Assembly (NCBI GenBank): GCA_032358255.1 | Contig: JAULBX010026452.1 | Span: 1 to 38,032, forward strand | Length of the DNA stretch: 38,032 nt | Reading direction: 5' to 3' | DNA from: Heterotrichella gracilis | Lineage: Eukaryota; Sar; Xanthophyceae; Tribonematales; Xanthonemataceae | Translations under genes and position numbers: made by a program | The notes under the pieces: generated by a model | Databases searched by the model: none | What the model saw: only the letters and a program-made list of their open reading frames with translations | Told to the model about the DNA's origin: nothing | Shown here: positions 1 through 15,908 of the stretch, piece after piece | Numbering within the stretch: position 1 is the first letter of the stretch | Layout of the letters: every line of letters begins with the position of its first letter

Positions 1-491
1 CAATGCGTCTCCATCTGCCAGTTTCAACCTCAAGATCATGGGCACCCATTCTGAACCTAGCTAACTCAACCCTATGGTTTTTGCACAAGTCCCAAGTCAA
101 ATATTCTGCCATGTGTTCAAATTAATCTTTTTTTAAAAACAAAATGAATTAAAATTGTTGACAATTGTTAAAACCCCACGTATTTGTTTTGCGGGTCAAA
201 AACAACACGATTGTACCTTCTTTAGTCTTCGAAGCCTTGTTGTTGCAACCGTTGTTACTGAAAACGCATGCGTGTGGCCGTATAGCACCAACGATAGCTT
301 TCGTCAAAACCCTCTTGCTTTTCAAGGTGCCTAAGTTACGGCATCCATGGGAATGCCGCAAGGCGTCCCTGAGTGCCACTAGTCAGGAGCGTGATAGGGC
401 GAGAGTTGTGCCCAAAAGTAACGATAACCCTTCAGTTCCTTGTGGCGCCGCGCTTTTGTAGCTTCTGGTCTGGGTCGTTTTCACACCGACA
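1..491. other. Upstream region of the SFT2 gene, no gene recognised
   Basis: Several open frames cross this stretch on both strands, but none has a recognisable domain, consistent splice borders or coding-like composition. It probably holds the promoter and 5' UTR of the plus-strand gene starting at 492. No TATA box or other promoter element could be picked with confidence. Confidence 0.4.
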
Positions 492-1409
492 ATGGCGAGC
501 CAGTGGTGGAAAAATGCAAAGGGGTTCGTGGGGTTGGTGGAGGAGGAACCTCAGGAAGTGACGTTGCTGTCACAGTTTCAAGAAGCAACAACGTTGACGC
601 GAACACAGGTGAGGAGCTGATGAGCCTTGGGGCGAGTTGGGCTTTCGCATATGCATGCATTTGTTGAAGTGCATCCTCGCCCAGTTCAATATATGTGATA
701 CGTTCTGCCATCTTTTGGGAGTGTTATACACTGGTTGTTAGTCTCTTGAATACCACTGACTGGGGTTTCCCTGTCTGCAGCGGCTCTACGGTTTTGGCAT
801 GTGCATTGGACTCGCTGGACTTTTCATGCTGCTGGCGTTTTTGTTCTGGATTCTGCCAGTCAAGTTTGCTCTATTCTACACCTTTGCCAACATTTTTGCG
901 ATAGCAAGGTAAGTGGTGACAGGCTTAAAGCACTTCTGTGGTGCCAACCACTGCAATTTTACCAAGCATGTGCAACTCTGCAGTACCTTCTTTTTGTCGG
1001 GCCCCGTCAACCAGCTGAAGCACATGTTTGATAAGGGACGGATTGTGGCATCGTCTGTATACCTGGGGAGTATTGTCCTGACCCTGCTTGTGGCTTTCAA
1101 GGTGAGTGCCCTTCACAGCTGGTCTGCAAGCGCTGCCCTGGGTCCAGTGCGGGTGAAACCAGCGTGACTTGTGCGTACACAGGTGGAGCTTTTCAAGGGG
1201 CTGCTCATCCTGTTCTGCCTCCTCATACAGATGATGGCGCTTGTGTGGTGAGTTTACCTTACTCGTCGTGTGGGAACTGGGATAGTGCAACTTGGCACAG
1301 CAGGCGTGTCATATTTGTTACTTCCCGCAGGTACTGTATGAGCTACATCCCAGGCGCCCAGGCCTTTGCTGGACGGTACTTGGGCACCCAGCTGGCAGCA
1401 GAAGTTTAA
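492..1409 (+). CDS. SFT2: SFT2-family vesicle transport protein
   Basis: Exons are 492-608, 781-908, 984-1101, 1183-1247 and 1331-1409, all with GT-AG borders and consistent phase, giving 168 residues. The protein has a short cytosolic N-terminus starting MASQWWKNAKGFV, with an acidic EEEPQE stretch, then four hydrophobic segments at about residues 45-66, 68-90, 103-121 and 125-147. A conserved loop containing GPVNQLKHMFDKGR lies between the second and third. This order and length match the SFT2 family of tetra-spanning Golgi membrane proteins, which act in fusion of endosome-derived vesicles with the Golgi. The first ATG in frame at 492 gives the expected N-terminus. The C-terminus after the last membrane segment is short. 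The family call rests on topology and remembered family motifs; the exact orthologue (SFT2 versus an SFT2D-like paralogue) is not resolved. Confidence 0.92.
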
Positions 1410-2435
1410 GCTTTGCAGAGCTGCACCTGCATTAACCCTGCTGGAGCACAGTCATGCGGCTACGTGTGGAGTGCGTACTCAGTGCCGCTTGGCAGCTGCA
1501 GCTCCCTTCTTCCACGCGAGGGACCATCAATGTGCCACACGCGCATGCAGCCGCAGCACATATTGTTTTTCACGACCCACCCAGGGATCAAGTAGGCCTG
1601 TGGGGAGAAAATTGACATTAAGCAATGCCCTGACGGGCCATGTGGAGCCCTCCTGACGAGTGGTGCATCAGCCTTAAGCCACAGTGGCTAGTGGACATAC
1701 CAGCGTTTGCTGCCAACCTGGGAAGTATCAGCAGTTGCATTGGGTCCTAACAGAGGGTGCGGGGACCAGCACGTGGCCTCATTTGCCTGACACAGTGTAC
1801 AATGCAATGGCCGTGCTGATGCGTCGAGTGCACAACATCGCTTGCGCTTGGTGTAGGTTTCAGATGCTACAGTTGCAGGGGCAGCGAAAACTGCAGCCAT
1901 TAAATGAATAGTTCGCTAAGCTGCTGCTAGCAGTTGGGCATATGCAGCTTGTAGGTGGCTTTTCTGCAGGGCTTATTTCTCCACTACAAATATTTTGCCG
2001 CCACCTTAGCAAGCTCAAAATGCAATTCATTCCTTGTTGCTCTGTGGATCCTTGTTGCTCTGTGGAGGTCCCAAAGCTGTCAATGCGTGGTTGAAAAATT
2101 TGCAAAAAAAACCGTGGGCCCTTATCAGGGCCTGTGCCACAGGGCTGTAGGGTTTATTAGGGTTTCCATAGTTGAGATGCCACCTCAGCGCTGAGGGCAG
2201 CCCCTCACACCCAATCGGATCTTGGCCGCTTTTGCCTCGGCCTGTGTTTACTAACAACGCACGACTGTGACTAAAACATCGCCACCGACCACACTCAGTT
2301 GCAGTTCCTCCTTGCGAAGCTGTCGACTGGGCCATTGCACTCTAGTAGCTTGTCTACGCACAGGGCATTGGTCTCGCCTTGCATAAGCGCCATCCCCACG
2401 ATCACCTCACAACACCTTTTGTGAAGCCCCTCACA
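1410..2435. other. Intergenic region between SFT2 and CAS
   Basis: No convincing gene is visible. It should contain the SFT2 3' UTR and the CAS promoter. A short tandem repeat lies at 2032-2066: the 17-base unit ccttgttgctctgtgga occurs twice with an 18-base period. Open frames here lack domains or splice support. Confidence 0.45.
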
Positions 2436-5400
2436 ATGCAGCAGACAATGGCCAACACACAGGCACTGGCAGCCGGCAGCCAGCTGTCTTCCAGGTCGCA
2501 CATGGGTCGTGTGGTGGGCCTGCGCCCTCTCCCATCCACAGGTATGCATGTCTAGACTGTTCGCCGTATCTGGGCACCCACAGCGCACGTTGCACCGTCG
2601 GGGTGTGTCTGAAGGGACGTTCTTTGCTGCCGCAGTGCGCGCAGGTCGCACGTTGGTGGTCCCTTGCGCGGAGAAGAAGGCTGGAGGCGCCAAGCATGCT
2701 GCAGGTAACCAGGGCAGAGCCTGGCTGCGGATAAGGGTGGAAGGCGTTAGTCACCGGCTGGGCCTGTTCAATAGCATTGATGGTGATATGGGCTACTCGT
2801 TGACGGTGCAAGTCGCCATGGGTATGTGCCCTCCTAGTCTAGGTCATCCCCTAGTGCTGGCAGCAATCAGCTAGATCTGGAATGTGCCATGCCATGTGGT
2901 TTTGTGGCAGCTGGTGTTGCCTGCCCATAGGGCATGGAAAGGCACTGGAAACAATTTCTGGATATAGGTTATGTGCCAGACACACTTTTATTTCTACTGC
3001 CACTTTTTGGCACACACCCCACCCGCCACAACCCACCCACAGCGCATAGCCTACCCCTCACGCACACCCACCCACCCACACCCACCCACCCTGCAGCTGC
3101 CATCCTCGCCGCCAGCAGCTCCCTGCTTGCCCCCCTGGCTGCGCGCGCCGAGGAGGCCGCCCCCCCCGTGGACAGCGCGGTGGATGCCATTGTGGACGTG
3201 GTCAAGGCCACAGGCGGGGTGGTGAAGGATGGGCTAGAGGCAGCACAAGTGGGCGCTGGATATGTCAAGCAGGTAATTGTGGAACCTGTCGGTGCATTAG
3301 AGGTGCATGGCTTGGGGTGGTCGCGCGGCTACTGGGGCTAACATTATGGTAGCATATGCTGGAGAGTGTGTGGTTGCATTGCGCTGTAACCCAGCGGAAT
3401 ATTTGGCTAGTTTGGAGGAGCGTTTGAATACTTGCTGCCATGCTTAGGAATATCTAACACTGCAGTAACCCCATACGCGCTGGTCCCCAATGTCCGTGCA
3501 ACACCACACCCTCAGCCCCAGCCCCTACGGCACCCACCTCTCCCTCCCCACCCCTCCTCACCCCCACACTCCCCCCGTCCGTCCAGGCCTACGACCAGGT
3601 TGCCCCCGTGTTTAAGTCTGCTAGCGACAAGGCAGCCCCCGTGGTGCAGCAGGGGCTCAAGGCGGCCGCTGACGTGGCAGTCCCTGCATACAAGCAAGTG
3701 GAGCCAGCTGTGCAGTCGGCAGTGCAGGTGCGGGGGGGGGGAGGGGGGGCTTGGGCGGAGGTCTAAACCATTATCAAGGGCTTGGACAGGGAATTCCCCT
3801 TGGTGGGGGAAGGCTGGGCAACGGAAAAGGCTTGAACATATGGAATAGTGAGAGTGCGTAACAGGGATGTAAGTGAAGGGTAAATTGCGATGGAGCTGAT
3901 ACCCTAGTATGGGGTTTGGTGGCATGGCTGGGATATGCAGGGCTGCTGTGCAGGACACTTTGTGGTTGCGGCAAGCGGAGGGAGGGGTCTGGTGGCACAC
4001 CCATCGCCTGGGGCATAGTGCCCAGGCGGTGGACCCATGGCAGTGACGTGGCTGGGCAGTGTATACCACGCTGACCCATGGTGTTCGCACTGCCCTCTCC
4101 AGGCAGGCTGCAGCGGCTCGCAGAGCGCACAAATGAGGGCCCAATGTAAACCCTGCCCACAACCCTAACCCCTCCCATTCCATGCAAAACCCTGCCCAGA
4201 ACCCTAAATCCCTCCCTGCTCCCGCCAGGCCGGCGCCAAGCAGGCAGGCGAGGCGCTCAAGGCCAGCGGTGTGGACACCCAGGCCATCGTTGACACCACC
4301 AACCAGGTGGGCAAGGTGGCTGGGGAAGCCATCGCCACCGGCAAGCCCTACGCGGAGTCCGCCTACGCGTTCCTCACCACCACTCCCCCTGCGCTGCTGG
4401 CGGAGTACGGCCTAGGGGCGGCGGCGCTGTGGTTCCTGGTAAGGGCAGGGCTAATGATCCAATCTGCTGTGCATTTGTAGGTCTAATATGACAGCATTCC
4501 ATTCTGGATTAAATGGAACCTAGATGTTAAGGTTTCTTAACAAATTTCTTTATGTTAAGAAAAATACACAGTGTTTTATTTCTATGTTTCCTTTGTTAAA
4601 AAACAATTGTAAATTGAATGGTAAGTCTGCAGAGAAACTGGTTGGTTGTATTGCACATGCTTCCTGCCCTTGGTATGGGGAGAGTCGGACATTGCTGCAG
4701 GTGTGATGTCCATGTGCAATCTGTTGCGCGCATCCGCATGTAGCACCACCCGCATCCTCATCCTGGTATTTTCTACTCGGCTGCCGTTGCCCTCACTGTG
4801 CCACCTGCCGCTCACCAACCCACCCCCCACCTCCCTCCAGGGCCCCTCCATCCTCAAGGCCCTCTTTGGCTCCCTGCAAGGCTACGCGGGTGACGTCAGC
4901 GCACCCTCCGCACTGGACACCCTGGTCAACTCAGGGGGGGCGCTGCTCATCGACATCCGTGCACAGGTGGGCTGGTGTGGGGGGCAACCACAAATGGCAT
5001 GCCGATTTGCATGCATGCAAAAACATCATATGCCTTCTGATATTGGGTATGCATGTCAACTGTTGGATCTCATTAATTTGGGGAGATCGTCGTATGTAGG
5101 TGTGCATGGGTGATGGGGGGGGGAGGGGGTGTTGCGGTGGGTTCGGTGGAAGAGTGCTAGTTGGCATGGCAGCACATATAGACCAGGGAACACACAATTG
5201 TGGCGGAATTTTGGGGGTACATCATAATCCAAATTAATTGCCCTCAGCACAAACCATGCCATCCCTTATAGCGTGAGAAGGAGCAGGCATGCATGCACAC
5301 TACGAGGTACATCATATTCCCCAGATATTCAATGTAATGTTCTCAACTCACCCTATGCCCCCCCTTTCAGCGTGAGAAGGAGCAGGCGGGCGTGGCTGAC

Positions 5401-6266
5401 CTGCCCGGCAGCAACAAGGTGGTGGAGCTGGAGTTTGCAACAATCGCTGACAGGCGCGTGCGCGGCCAGCTGAAGAACCCCCAGCAGATTGAGGAACAGG
5501 TGGGTGCAGGAAACATGTGGGGGCAAGGGGCAGGGCTTGTGCACCTGGCAGCATGACAGGAACCCACCTGTTGCTCACTATGGCTGATCTCTTCTCAGTG
5601 GAGGGGCACCAGCGCGTGGGGTCATCAAGGGTAGGGCCTGGGCGGTACCCATTGCTGGGCGAGCACATCACAGATGTGGGGATGTTCTGCTGCGTGCTGT
5701 ATGCACACGACCGTACACGATCTTCAAGTGCTTTTGCCCGGGGTCCTAGTCCTTCTTGCAATTGCAAGTGTGGCACAGCTAGATGCTGCCTGGTGCACGC
5801 TGGGTATGCTTCCCACCCATCCCGCACTAGGGCCACGTGCCCCATGGCTACACCCGCCACCACCCTCCCAATCTACCACCCCCATTTCAATGCATGGCCA
5901 TGCTTCTCGCCCACCACCCGCCCCCTCAAAGGTGCCCCCCCGCCCTGCCTCCAGGTGACCGCCATGCAGATCGCTGCCCTGAAGCGCGTGAACAAGGGCA
6001 CCACCCTTTTCCTGCTGGACCGCAACGGCGCGGGCGCAAAGACCATCGCGCGCGAGCTGTCCAAGCGCGGCTTCAGCAAGGCCTTCGTCATCTCGGGCGG
6101 TTTCGCAGGGTGGACCAGCGCCAAGCTGCCCACCAAGTTCAGCTCCACGGTGTCCACGGCCGAGGTCATCCTGCCGACATTCGGCACCCGCGGCAGGACG
6201 ATCGCCAACCGCACCGTCAAGGTGGACCAGGCGCGCCGCGCGCTACCAAGCCCGCGCGCCACCTGA
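2436..6266 (+). CDS. CAS: Chloroplast calcium-sensing protein CAS, rhodanese-like
   Basis: Exons are 2436-2541, 2636-2704, 3097-3272, 3587-3727, 4229-4438, 4841-4966, 5371-5499 and 5955-6266, in phase throughout, giving 422 residues. The N-terminus is a plastid transit peptide (MQQTMANTQALAAGSQLSS). A hydrophobic stretch ending in an ARA-EE cleavage-like site (near residues 59-80) follows, suggesting thylakoid targeting. Next comes an Ala/Val/Lys-rich amphipathic region with repeated VDxxV and AAxxA patterns, then one membrane segment (YGLGAAALWFL, end of exon 5 into exon 6). The C-terminal half is a rhodanese-like domain, from about LLIDIRAQ to GGFAGW. The catalytic loop reads FLLDRNGAGAK, with Asp where active rhodaneses have Cys, so sulfurtransferase activity is not expected, as in plant CAS. 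Known CAS proteins are thylakoid membrane proteins needed for calcium-dependent stress, stomatal or carbon-concentrating responses. Intron 6 carries a decoy copy of the exon 7 start. Confidence 0.95.
3728..3756 (+). other. G-run at the 5' end of CAS intron 4
   Basis: Immediately after the donor of CAS exon 4 the intron carries a run of ten G, one A and seven G, followed by further G triplets. This could form a G-quadruplex in the pre-mRNA or act as an intronic G-run splicing enhancer; that role is inference. A similar G-run lies in CAS intron 6 near 5114-5130. Confidence 0.5.
4152..4219 (+). repeat. Short tandem duplication in CAS intron 4
   Basis: The piece containing aaccctgcccacaaccctaa near 4152 recurs as aaccctgcccagaaccctaa near 4187, about 36 bases downstream, just before the exon 5 acceptor. 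Both copies contain ACCCTAA, resembling the complement of the TTTAGGG telomere unit, but they are too degenerate to be called telomeric. Confidence 0.5.
5216..5395 (+). repeat. Tandem duplication spanning the CAS exon 7 acceptor
   Basis: Two diverged units start with ggtacatcata at 5216 and 5306. The 19-base string agcgtgagaaggagcaggc occurs at 5270-5288 and again, across the true intron 6/exon 7 junction, at 5369-5387. The upstream copy therefore has a tag acceptor followed by the same first exon codons. The real acceptor has a better pyrimidine tract (ccccccctttcag) and keeps the reading frame through the rhodanese domain, so the first copy is read as a decayed decoy. Confidence 0.75.
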
Positions 6267-8038
6267 GCGCCCGCGCTTGATGGCGCCGGCGTGCAGGATG
6301 TGTGGGAGGGTCTTGGTGCACCAAGGGGACCCTGGCAGCTGGTGGCCCGGCCGACATTTGGTGCCCATTTTTATGGAGTTTGTGGGAGGGTCCTGCCAGC
6401 TGGTTGCACAGCCGCAGTTGGTGTTTCCTGAGGCATGTTGAGACGTGCACGCCATGCCATGGAGCAAGCACAGGGGAGTTGCTTGGGGTGTGCCATGGGT
6501 GTGGTTGGTGTGGTGCAAGGGCAGTGGTGATTTTTAATTGTTACCTGGTGTAGACTCGTTGGGGCTTTTCAGCCTCTCGGTGAGTTGGGGTTCAAGCAGG
6601 GAACAGGTTTTGTGCTGGGCGGCCTGTACGCTGTATCGAGGGAGACGCATGCTCAGTGGACGTCGTTGCGCGTGTGCATGCACCGGTTTTTGGATTTGTT
6701 TCTGTACATTCTTTGTGATATATGTGATGACTGGAAGTGCTTTGACGGCAGGAGTGTTTGTAGGTAGAACCAGCCATATATGTGGTTGCTGAGGGAAATA
6801 TATCACATGGCCATCAAGGCCCGTGTTTTGATGCTGATGGTGCAAGTCAAGCTGTTTCGCAGCTGCAGTGCATATGCAGACTTTGACCATTTAATTGTGA
6901 CCGTAGCAGCTGCTGTAACGCTTTGCAACTGCCATTGCCAGGTTCCATGTTTGCAAACAGACGGTGATGTGCGGTTGTCCTTGACATGGTGCGATGCCAT
7001 CTTTACAGGCAAGCTGGGAAACAAGCGCTTGACGCTACAGGGGCGTGGCAAAGAGGCCTCACTGGGTATGGCAAAGCAGGCGTGTTACACCACTAACCAG
7101 TGTGCCAGACTTTGTTCCCGCAGCGCAATAACGGGTGTCAAGTTGTAGCCAGGCGTGGGCCATTGTTGACACTGGGTATTGCATTGGGCATGTAAACTGT
7201 TACATTACGAGCTTCAGCTCAACTGCAAGCCTGCAGCTTCCTGCTGCAAAGCTCTGCTTTCTAAAGAATACCGGTGGCAAAGCACAAAGGCTCCCAAAAT
7301 ATTCTCTCACCCACCGGCGAGGATCCAAGGTTCCTCGCTCCAAGCACACATCTCATCTACAAATTTGGCAAGTCTTCGCTCAACTACAACTTATCTCAGA
7401 GGCTCTTTCTGCCTAAAAACTGCATAAACTGGGGGCTACAGAGCTGGTTACCAAATAACACCAGCAGGAAAACGTAGTCTCACCCTTGAAAAGGAGAAAT
7501 ACACCTAACAGCTGTACACCAGCCTATCAGTCGTGATACAGTACACAAGTGTGCAACAAGGCACATTCTCTTCTCTAGTTTCGTCTGTTCATGACAAGCC
7601 TCAGCTGACTGGTTGTACCTAACGGTAGATTGGTTTGAAAACTTTTCATTGAGGAAGGGATATCAACAGCAGGTCTCTGCTACGTGCAATAAAAGTGGCA
7701 ACCTTACTTAAATTGCAAAACTGGGTGGAGTGGGTTGGTACAATGAAGGCGGGCTATGGCCTCAAATGGCCAGCTATGGGCTTCACAATACTAGTATGAC
7801 AGGCAGCAACAGGCATGCGTTGGTCACTATGCCAAGGGACAGAAAAAGTCCAAAGACAGCAAAAGTGGGTTCTTGCCAGGAGTTGCATAAAGCTGCCTCA
7901 ACGGCAGCTGCACACCAAGGGCAAAATTGGCAAGCGAAATAAAAAGGAACTGCTCCTGCTAAAGGGAAAGCAAGCCGCCATCCCCACGCAGTGCAGCAAA
8001 ACCCCAGCAAAGAATACCAGCAGTGCGTACACCTCCCC
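6267..8038. other. Convergent intergenic region between CAS and the kinase
   Basis: This holds the 3' UTRs of CAS (plus) and of the kinase (minus). No gene is supported. A TGTAA motif, the usual green-algal poly(A) signal, is at 6914-6918, but about 650 bases from the CAS stop, so the assignment is weak. The longest open frame (6780-7148, plus) has no recognisable domain. Confidence 0.4.
6301..6423 (+). repeat. Direct repeat just downstream of the CAS stop codon
   Basis: A segment beginning tgtgggagggtc at 6301 recurs at 6381, 80 bases later. Both copies continue through a cagctggt core to an end reading ttggtg. The first copy has about 20 extra bases inside. The repeat lies in the presumed CAS 3' UTR. 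Confidence 0.65.
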
Positions 8039-9583
8039 TCACAACGAGATGGAGCAGACGTTGCAGTTGGCGTTTGAGCACGCCACGCTGCCCCCTCCTG
8101 GGAAGGCCAGTATGTTGTTGGCCGCGCCCTCAGTGGGTGCCAGCCTGAACTGCGCCTTGAACCACTTGTGCTGCATGGCGTCAGCGGCGGTCAGGCGCAG
8201 CTCCGGGTCGCGGTGCAGCAGGCCCCGCACAAAGTCCAGCCCCTCTGGGGACATGTGCAGCCAGGGACCATAGTCCAGCGGGATCTCGTCAGCAAACACA
8301 GCCTTCATCACGTTCTCAAACGTCTGCTGCCGGCAGGTCTCCATGTCATCCCTGCAGTAACACAGCACAGGTCAGCGCAAAGCCACACAACTACTGTACA
8401 GCCACCACGGCAGTGCGAGGCCTCATAACATAGGCAGCAGCGCAAGAGCACACGACTGCAGTGTGCATACAATGCTGGGTTAAGTTCAAAGAGCGAGATG
8501 CACGGGTGTTGTGTTGCAGGTGCCAGGTGTCCATCCAGTTGCTCACCAGAAGGGCAGCCTGTTCGCCATCAGCTGGTACAGCAGCATCCCCAGGCTCCAC
8601 AGGTCTGCGGCAAAGGCGTACTGCCGCTTGTACACCTCCGGCGCCATGTACACAGGCGTGCCTGTGCGCCGCGTGAGGTAGTGTGCGTTCACAGACTGGC
8701 TGCACCCAAAGTCCACCGCCTTGAGCCAAAACCCGTGGCTGCTGTGGCGCTCCAGCGGGTTGCTGCGCGTCAGCTTGGACTTGAGCAAAAAGTTGGCGGG
8801 CTTGACGTCGCCGTGCACCATGCTGCTCGAGTGGCAGGCCACAATCACCTTGAGGATCTCGAAGATCACCAGCGCTGTTTGCCGCTCTGTTAGCTGGCCC
8901 TGCGTCTGCAGATATAACGTGGCCAGTCAGACAACCACACAGCTAAGCGGTGAGACAGCAAGATAGCAGAGAAACTCATAAGATAGCCACACTGCAGTGC
9001 ATGCATCAACAAAGGAAGAGAGACCTACCCTGAGCAGTGCCTCTAGGTCGCCCCCCTCGCACACTTCAGTCACGATGTACACAAACTGTGGGCACTCGTA
9101 CACGCCAGCCAGGCTCACGACGTTGGAGCAGTGCTGCACCCGTGACAGCAGGCTGATCTCGTTCTTCAGCTTGAGGAGCGTCTTGTCCTTGGTCAGCGTG
9201 CCACGGATCTTGGGCATGATCTTGACAGCAACCTCCCTGCCGGTCCGCCTCTCAATGGCCAGGCGCACAGTGCCGTACGCCCCAGAACCCAAGTGCTTCC
9301 CAAGGATGTAGTGCTCATGGAACGTTTCCGGGAGTTGCAGGTCGGTCCCAAGCTGAACAAGCTGTTCCTGGTCTGTCACATGGGCCACAGTAGGAGTTCT
9401 GCGGCTGACAGCTGCGCAGGCTATTCTCTGTTGCCGGTGGGCAACCCTTTGGGCACTGCAAGAGCTGGCATGTTGGCTTGGCGCCCGCAGCGGCTGCCCA
9501 CCAAACACTCTGTGCGTGGATGAAGTTGATGGCAGGACTGCTCCTGGGACAGAGTGAAGGTTGCCAAGACCGCTGAACGCCAT
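8039..9583 (-). CDS. Predicted plastid-targeted Ser/Thr protein kinase, HGD type
   Basis: Exons on the minus strand are 9583-9029, 8905-8547 and 8351-8039, giving 408 residues. Residues 1 to about 62 form a Ser/Ala/Arg-rich leader ending IACAAVSRR, typical of a plastid transit peptide; starting at 9583 keeps it intact. The kinase domain follows: Gly-rich loop GSGAYG (99-104), VAVK lysine 121, helix-C Glu142 in KNEISLL, catalytic loop HGDVKPANF (216-224), DFG (250-252) and APE (273-275). A DPELRLTAADAMQHKWF motif closes the domain. It resembles the CAMK/CDPK-like kinases of green algae but has no EF hands. The HRD arginine is replaced by Gly while the catalytic Asp218 is kept, so it is a non-RD kinase that need not depend on activation-loop phosphorylation. 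An insert of about 20 residues lies between the catalytic loop and DFG. The substrate is unknown, and it is not closely recognisable as STN7 or STN8. Confidence 0.87.
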
Positions 9584-10020
9584 CTTGGTTCCTGGACAGA
9601 TACAGGACAAGTGAATACTTTGGGGCAAAGCTCAGCCACAGGCCAGACCACCCAGCAAGTTCAAACACCGCCAGAAACGGACACACCCAAAACGAACACT
9701 CAGAGGATCAGAGTAACAAGGATGGCTTACCTTGCAAGTATACTGCCTACTGTGGAACTGTTTCCGTATCCAGGGAAGAAGTTGTCTCCCTTGGTTTAGC
9801 TTCCTGCGACAGGGAGGGAGCTGATCAGGCACACACACGTTCAAGTGACGTCGAGACATGCAATTGAGAGGCCAAAGCACTTGGCAGGCAACACAGAAAC
9901 TACCCAACGTGCACTCAACACAACCCCTCCGCTCCCTGCTCTTCCCAGCACGTTTCGTTCCTAGCCCGGCTTCTGGGCAACTTCGTAACATTCATCAAAC
10001 GACGATTCGGGTTTGGGAAC
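9584..10020. other. Divergent region upstream of the kinase
   Basis: This lies between the minus-strand kinase start and the tentative plus-strand gene at 10021. It probably contains the kinase promoter and 5' UTR. No promoter element or extra exon could be supported. Confidence 0.35.
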
Positions 10021-10575
10021 ATGCTTCAAACTAGACGACGGTACGGTACAGCAGTTGCATACCCAGTTAAGAACGCCCAATACCGTTTTCAAGCCCAACG
10101 CAGTCACGAGAACCCCGCCAAGAGCCAGGCAGTGGTGTAGGATGGGCGTTTCGTCCCGATGGGCTGTCACATCAGATGAGCAACAATCGCATAGAACATA
10201 CCAAAGTATGCTGGTCCTAGGGGAAGCTAGGTGCCCTCGAAAGCGTTCAACTGGCCAGACGACCCCGGTATCGAGGCAGCCAAGACGGAGGAATTTGAAC
10301 AGTTGGCCCGTATCCCAAACAGCTGGGACGTATCAACCCACGGACGCCCCTTTTCACGCACCTTGGTGAACCCGCGAAAGCTTCCAAGTGGCGAGGTTGA
10401 TGGCGAGCTGCAAGTGCAGCAACTCACGACCGCACGCGCCTGGTGTGAAGCCAAGTCCGGAAAGCAGGTTTGTATCTGCAGGTGCTGTGCCCACGACCTC
10501 TTATGGGATTTAGCTTACGTGGATTGGCTGCAGCTGTGCGTGCGTGACAGCGGTGACTCGCCTCTGCAAAATTGA
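10021..10575 (+). CDS. Possible small two-exon gene, unknown function
   Basis: An ATG at 10021 opens a short basic, transit-peptide-like frame (MLQTRRRYGTAVAYPVKN) that reaches a stop near 10138. The same frame reopens directly after a tag at 10228-10230. Splicing at a weak gt donor near 10135 to that acceptor would join exon 1 (about 10021-10134) to a more coding-like exon from 10231 (contains AFNWPDDPG, FEQLARIPNSWDV and RPFSRTLVNPRKLPSGE). The second exon could run to the stop at 10573-10575, or be spliced near 10468 onto sequence after a gtgcag acceptor near 10712. No family was recognised. The polarity pattern and lack of low complexity favour real coding sequence, but donor and acceptor are weak and both ends are uncertain. 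Confidence 0.35.
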
Positions 10576-11072
10576 AAGTCCCGGACCAGGCAAACAGCAG
10601 GGCGTTTAACAGGCGAGCGTGCGTGTGACGGAGGCGTCTCGGAGTTGTGTGTGAGAGTGTTGGTGCATCTGCCTGGCAAACCGCCTATTAAAGTGAACCT
10701 TCTTTTTGTGCAGCGTCGGACACGAGGTGTGTGTTTTTTTGGGGCGCGGGCCAGGGGAGCATAAGAGTCGATCGGCATGGGGATACGGCGCATCGTATGA
10801 CGTCATAGTGGCAGCCCTTTTCCAGCTCTTTTCCCCAGATATTTTTTGCCTGGCAAAAGCTTGTTGCACGTCAGGTGGTGGGTTTATGTGGCTGTGTTTG
10901 GGCTTGTGGGGAAGGGAACGCACGCATGCATGCATATGGCATTGTACAGGGAGCTGCAGAACAAGCTGTTACACCACCAGCAACTGCACACGGTGTGAGG
11001 TGGAAACCACCCATGCTAGCTCAAACCAGTAGTTGCTGAGGGCTGCAACTAGGCTGTGCACCCAAAAGTACC
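10576..11072. other. Region upstream of the methionyl-tRNA synthetase
   Basis: No gene is supported beyond the tentative one ending near 10575. An in-frame TGA at 11037-11039 bounds the metRS reading frame upstream, so the metRS protein cannot extend past this point without another exon. The palindromic run gcatgcatgcata lies near 10924. Confidence 0.4.

Positions 11073-15908
<4,836 letters not shown>

Noticed and set aside
2934-3341. CAS exon 3 read as a separate 135-residue gene
   Set aside because: The frame is exon 3 plus flanking intron. The splice borders at 3097 and 3272 join it in phase to the rest of CAS.
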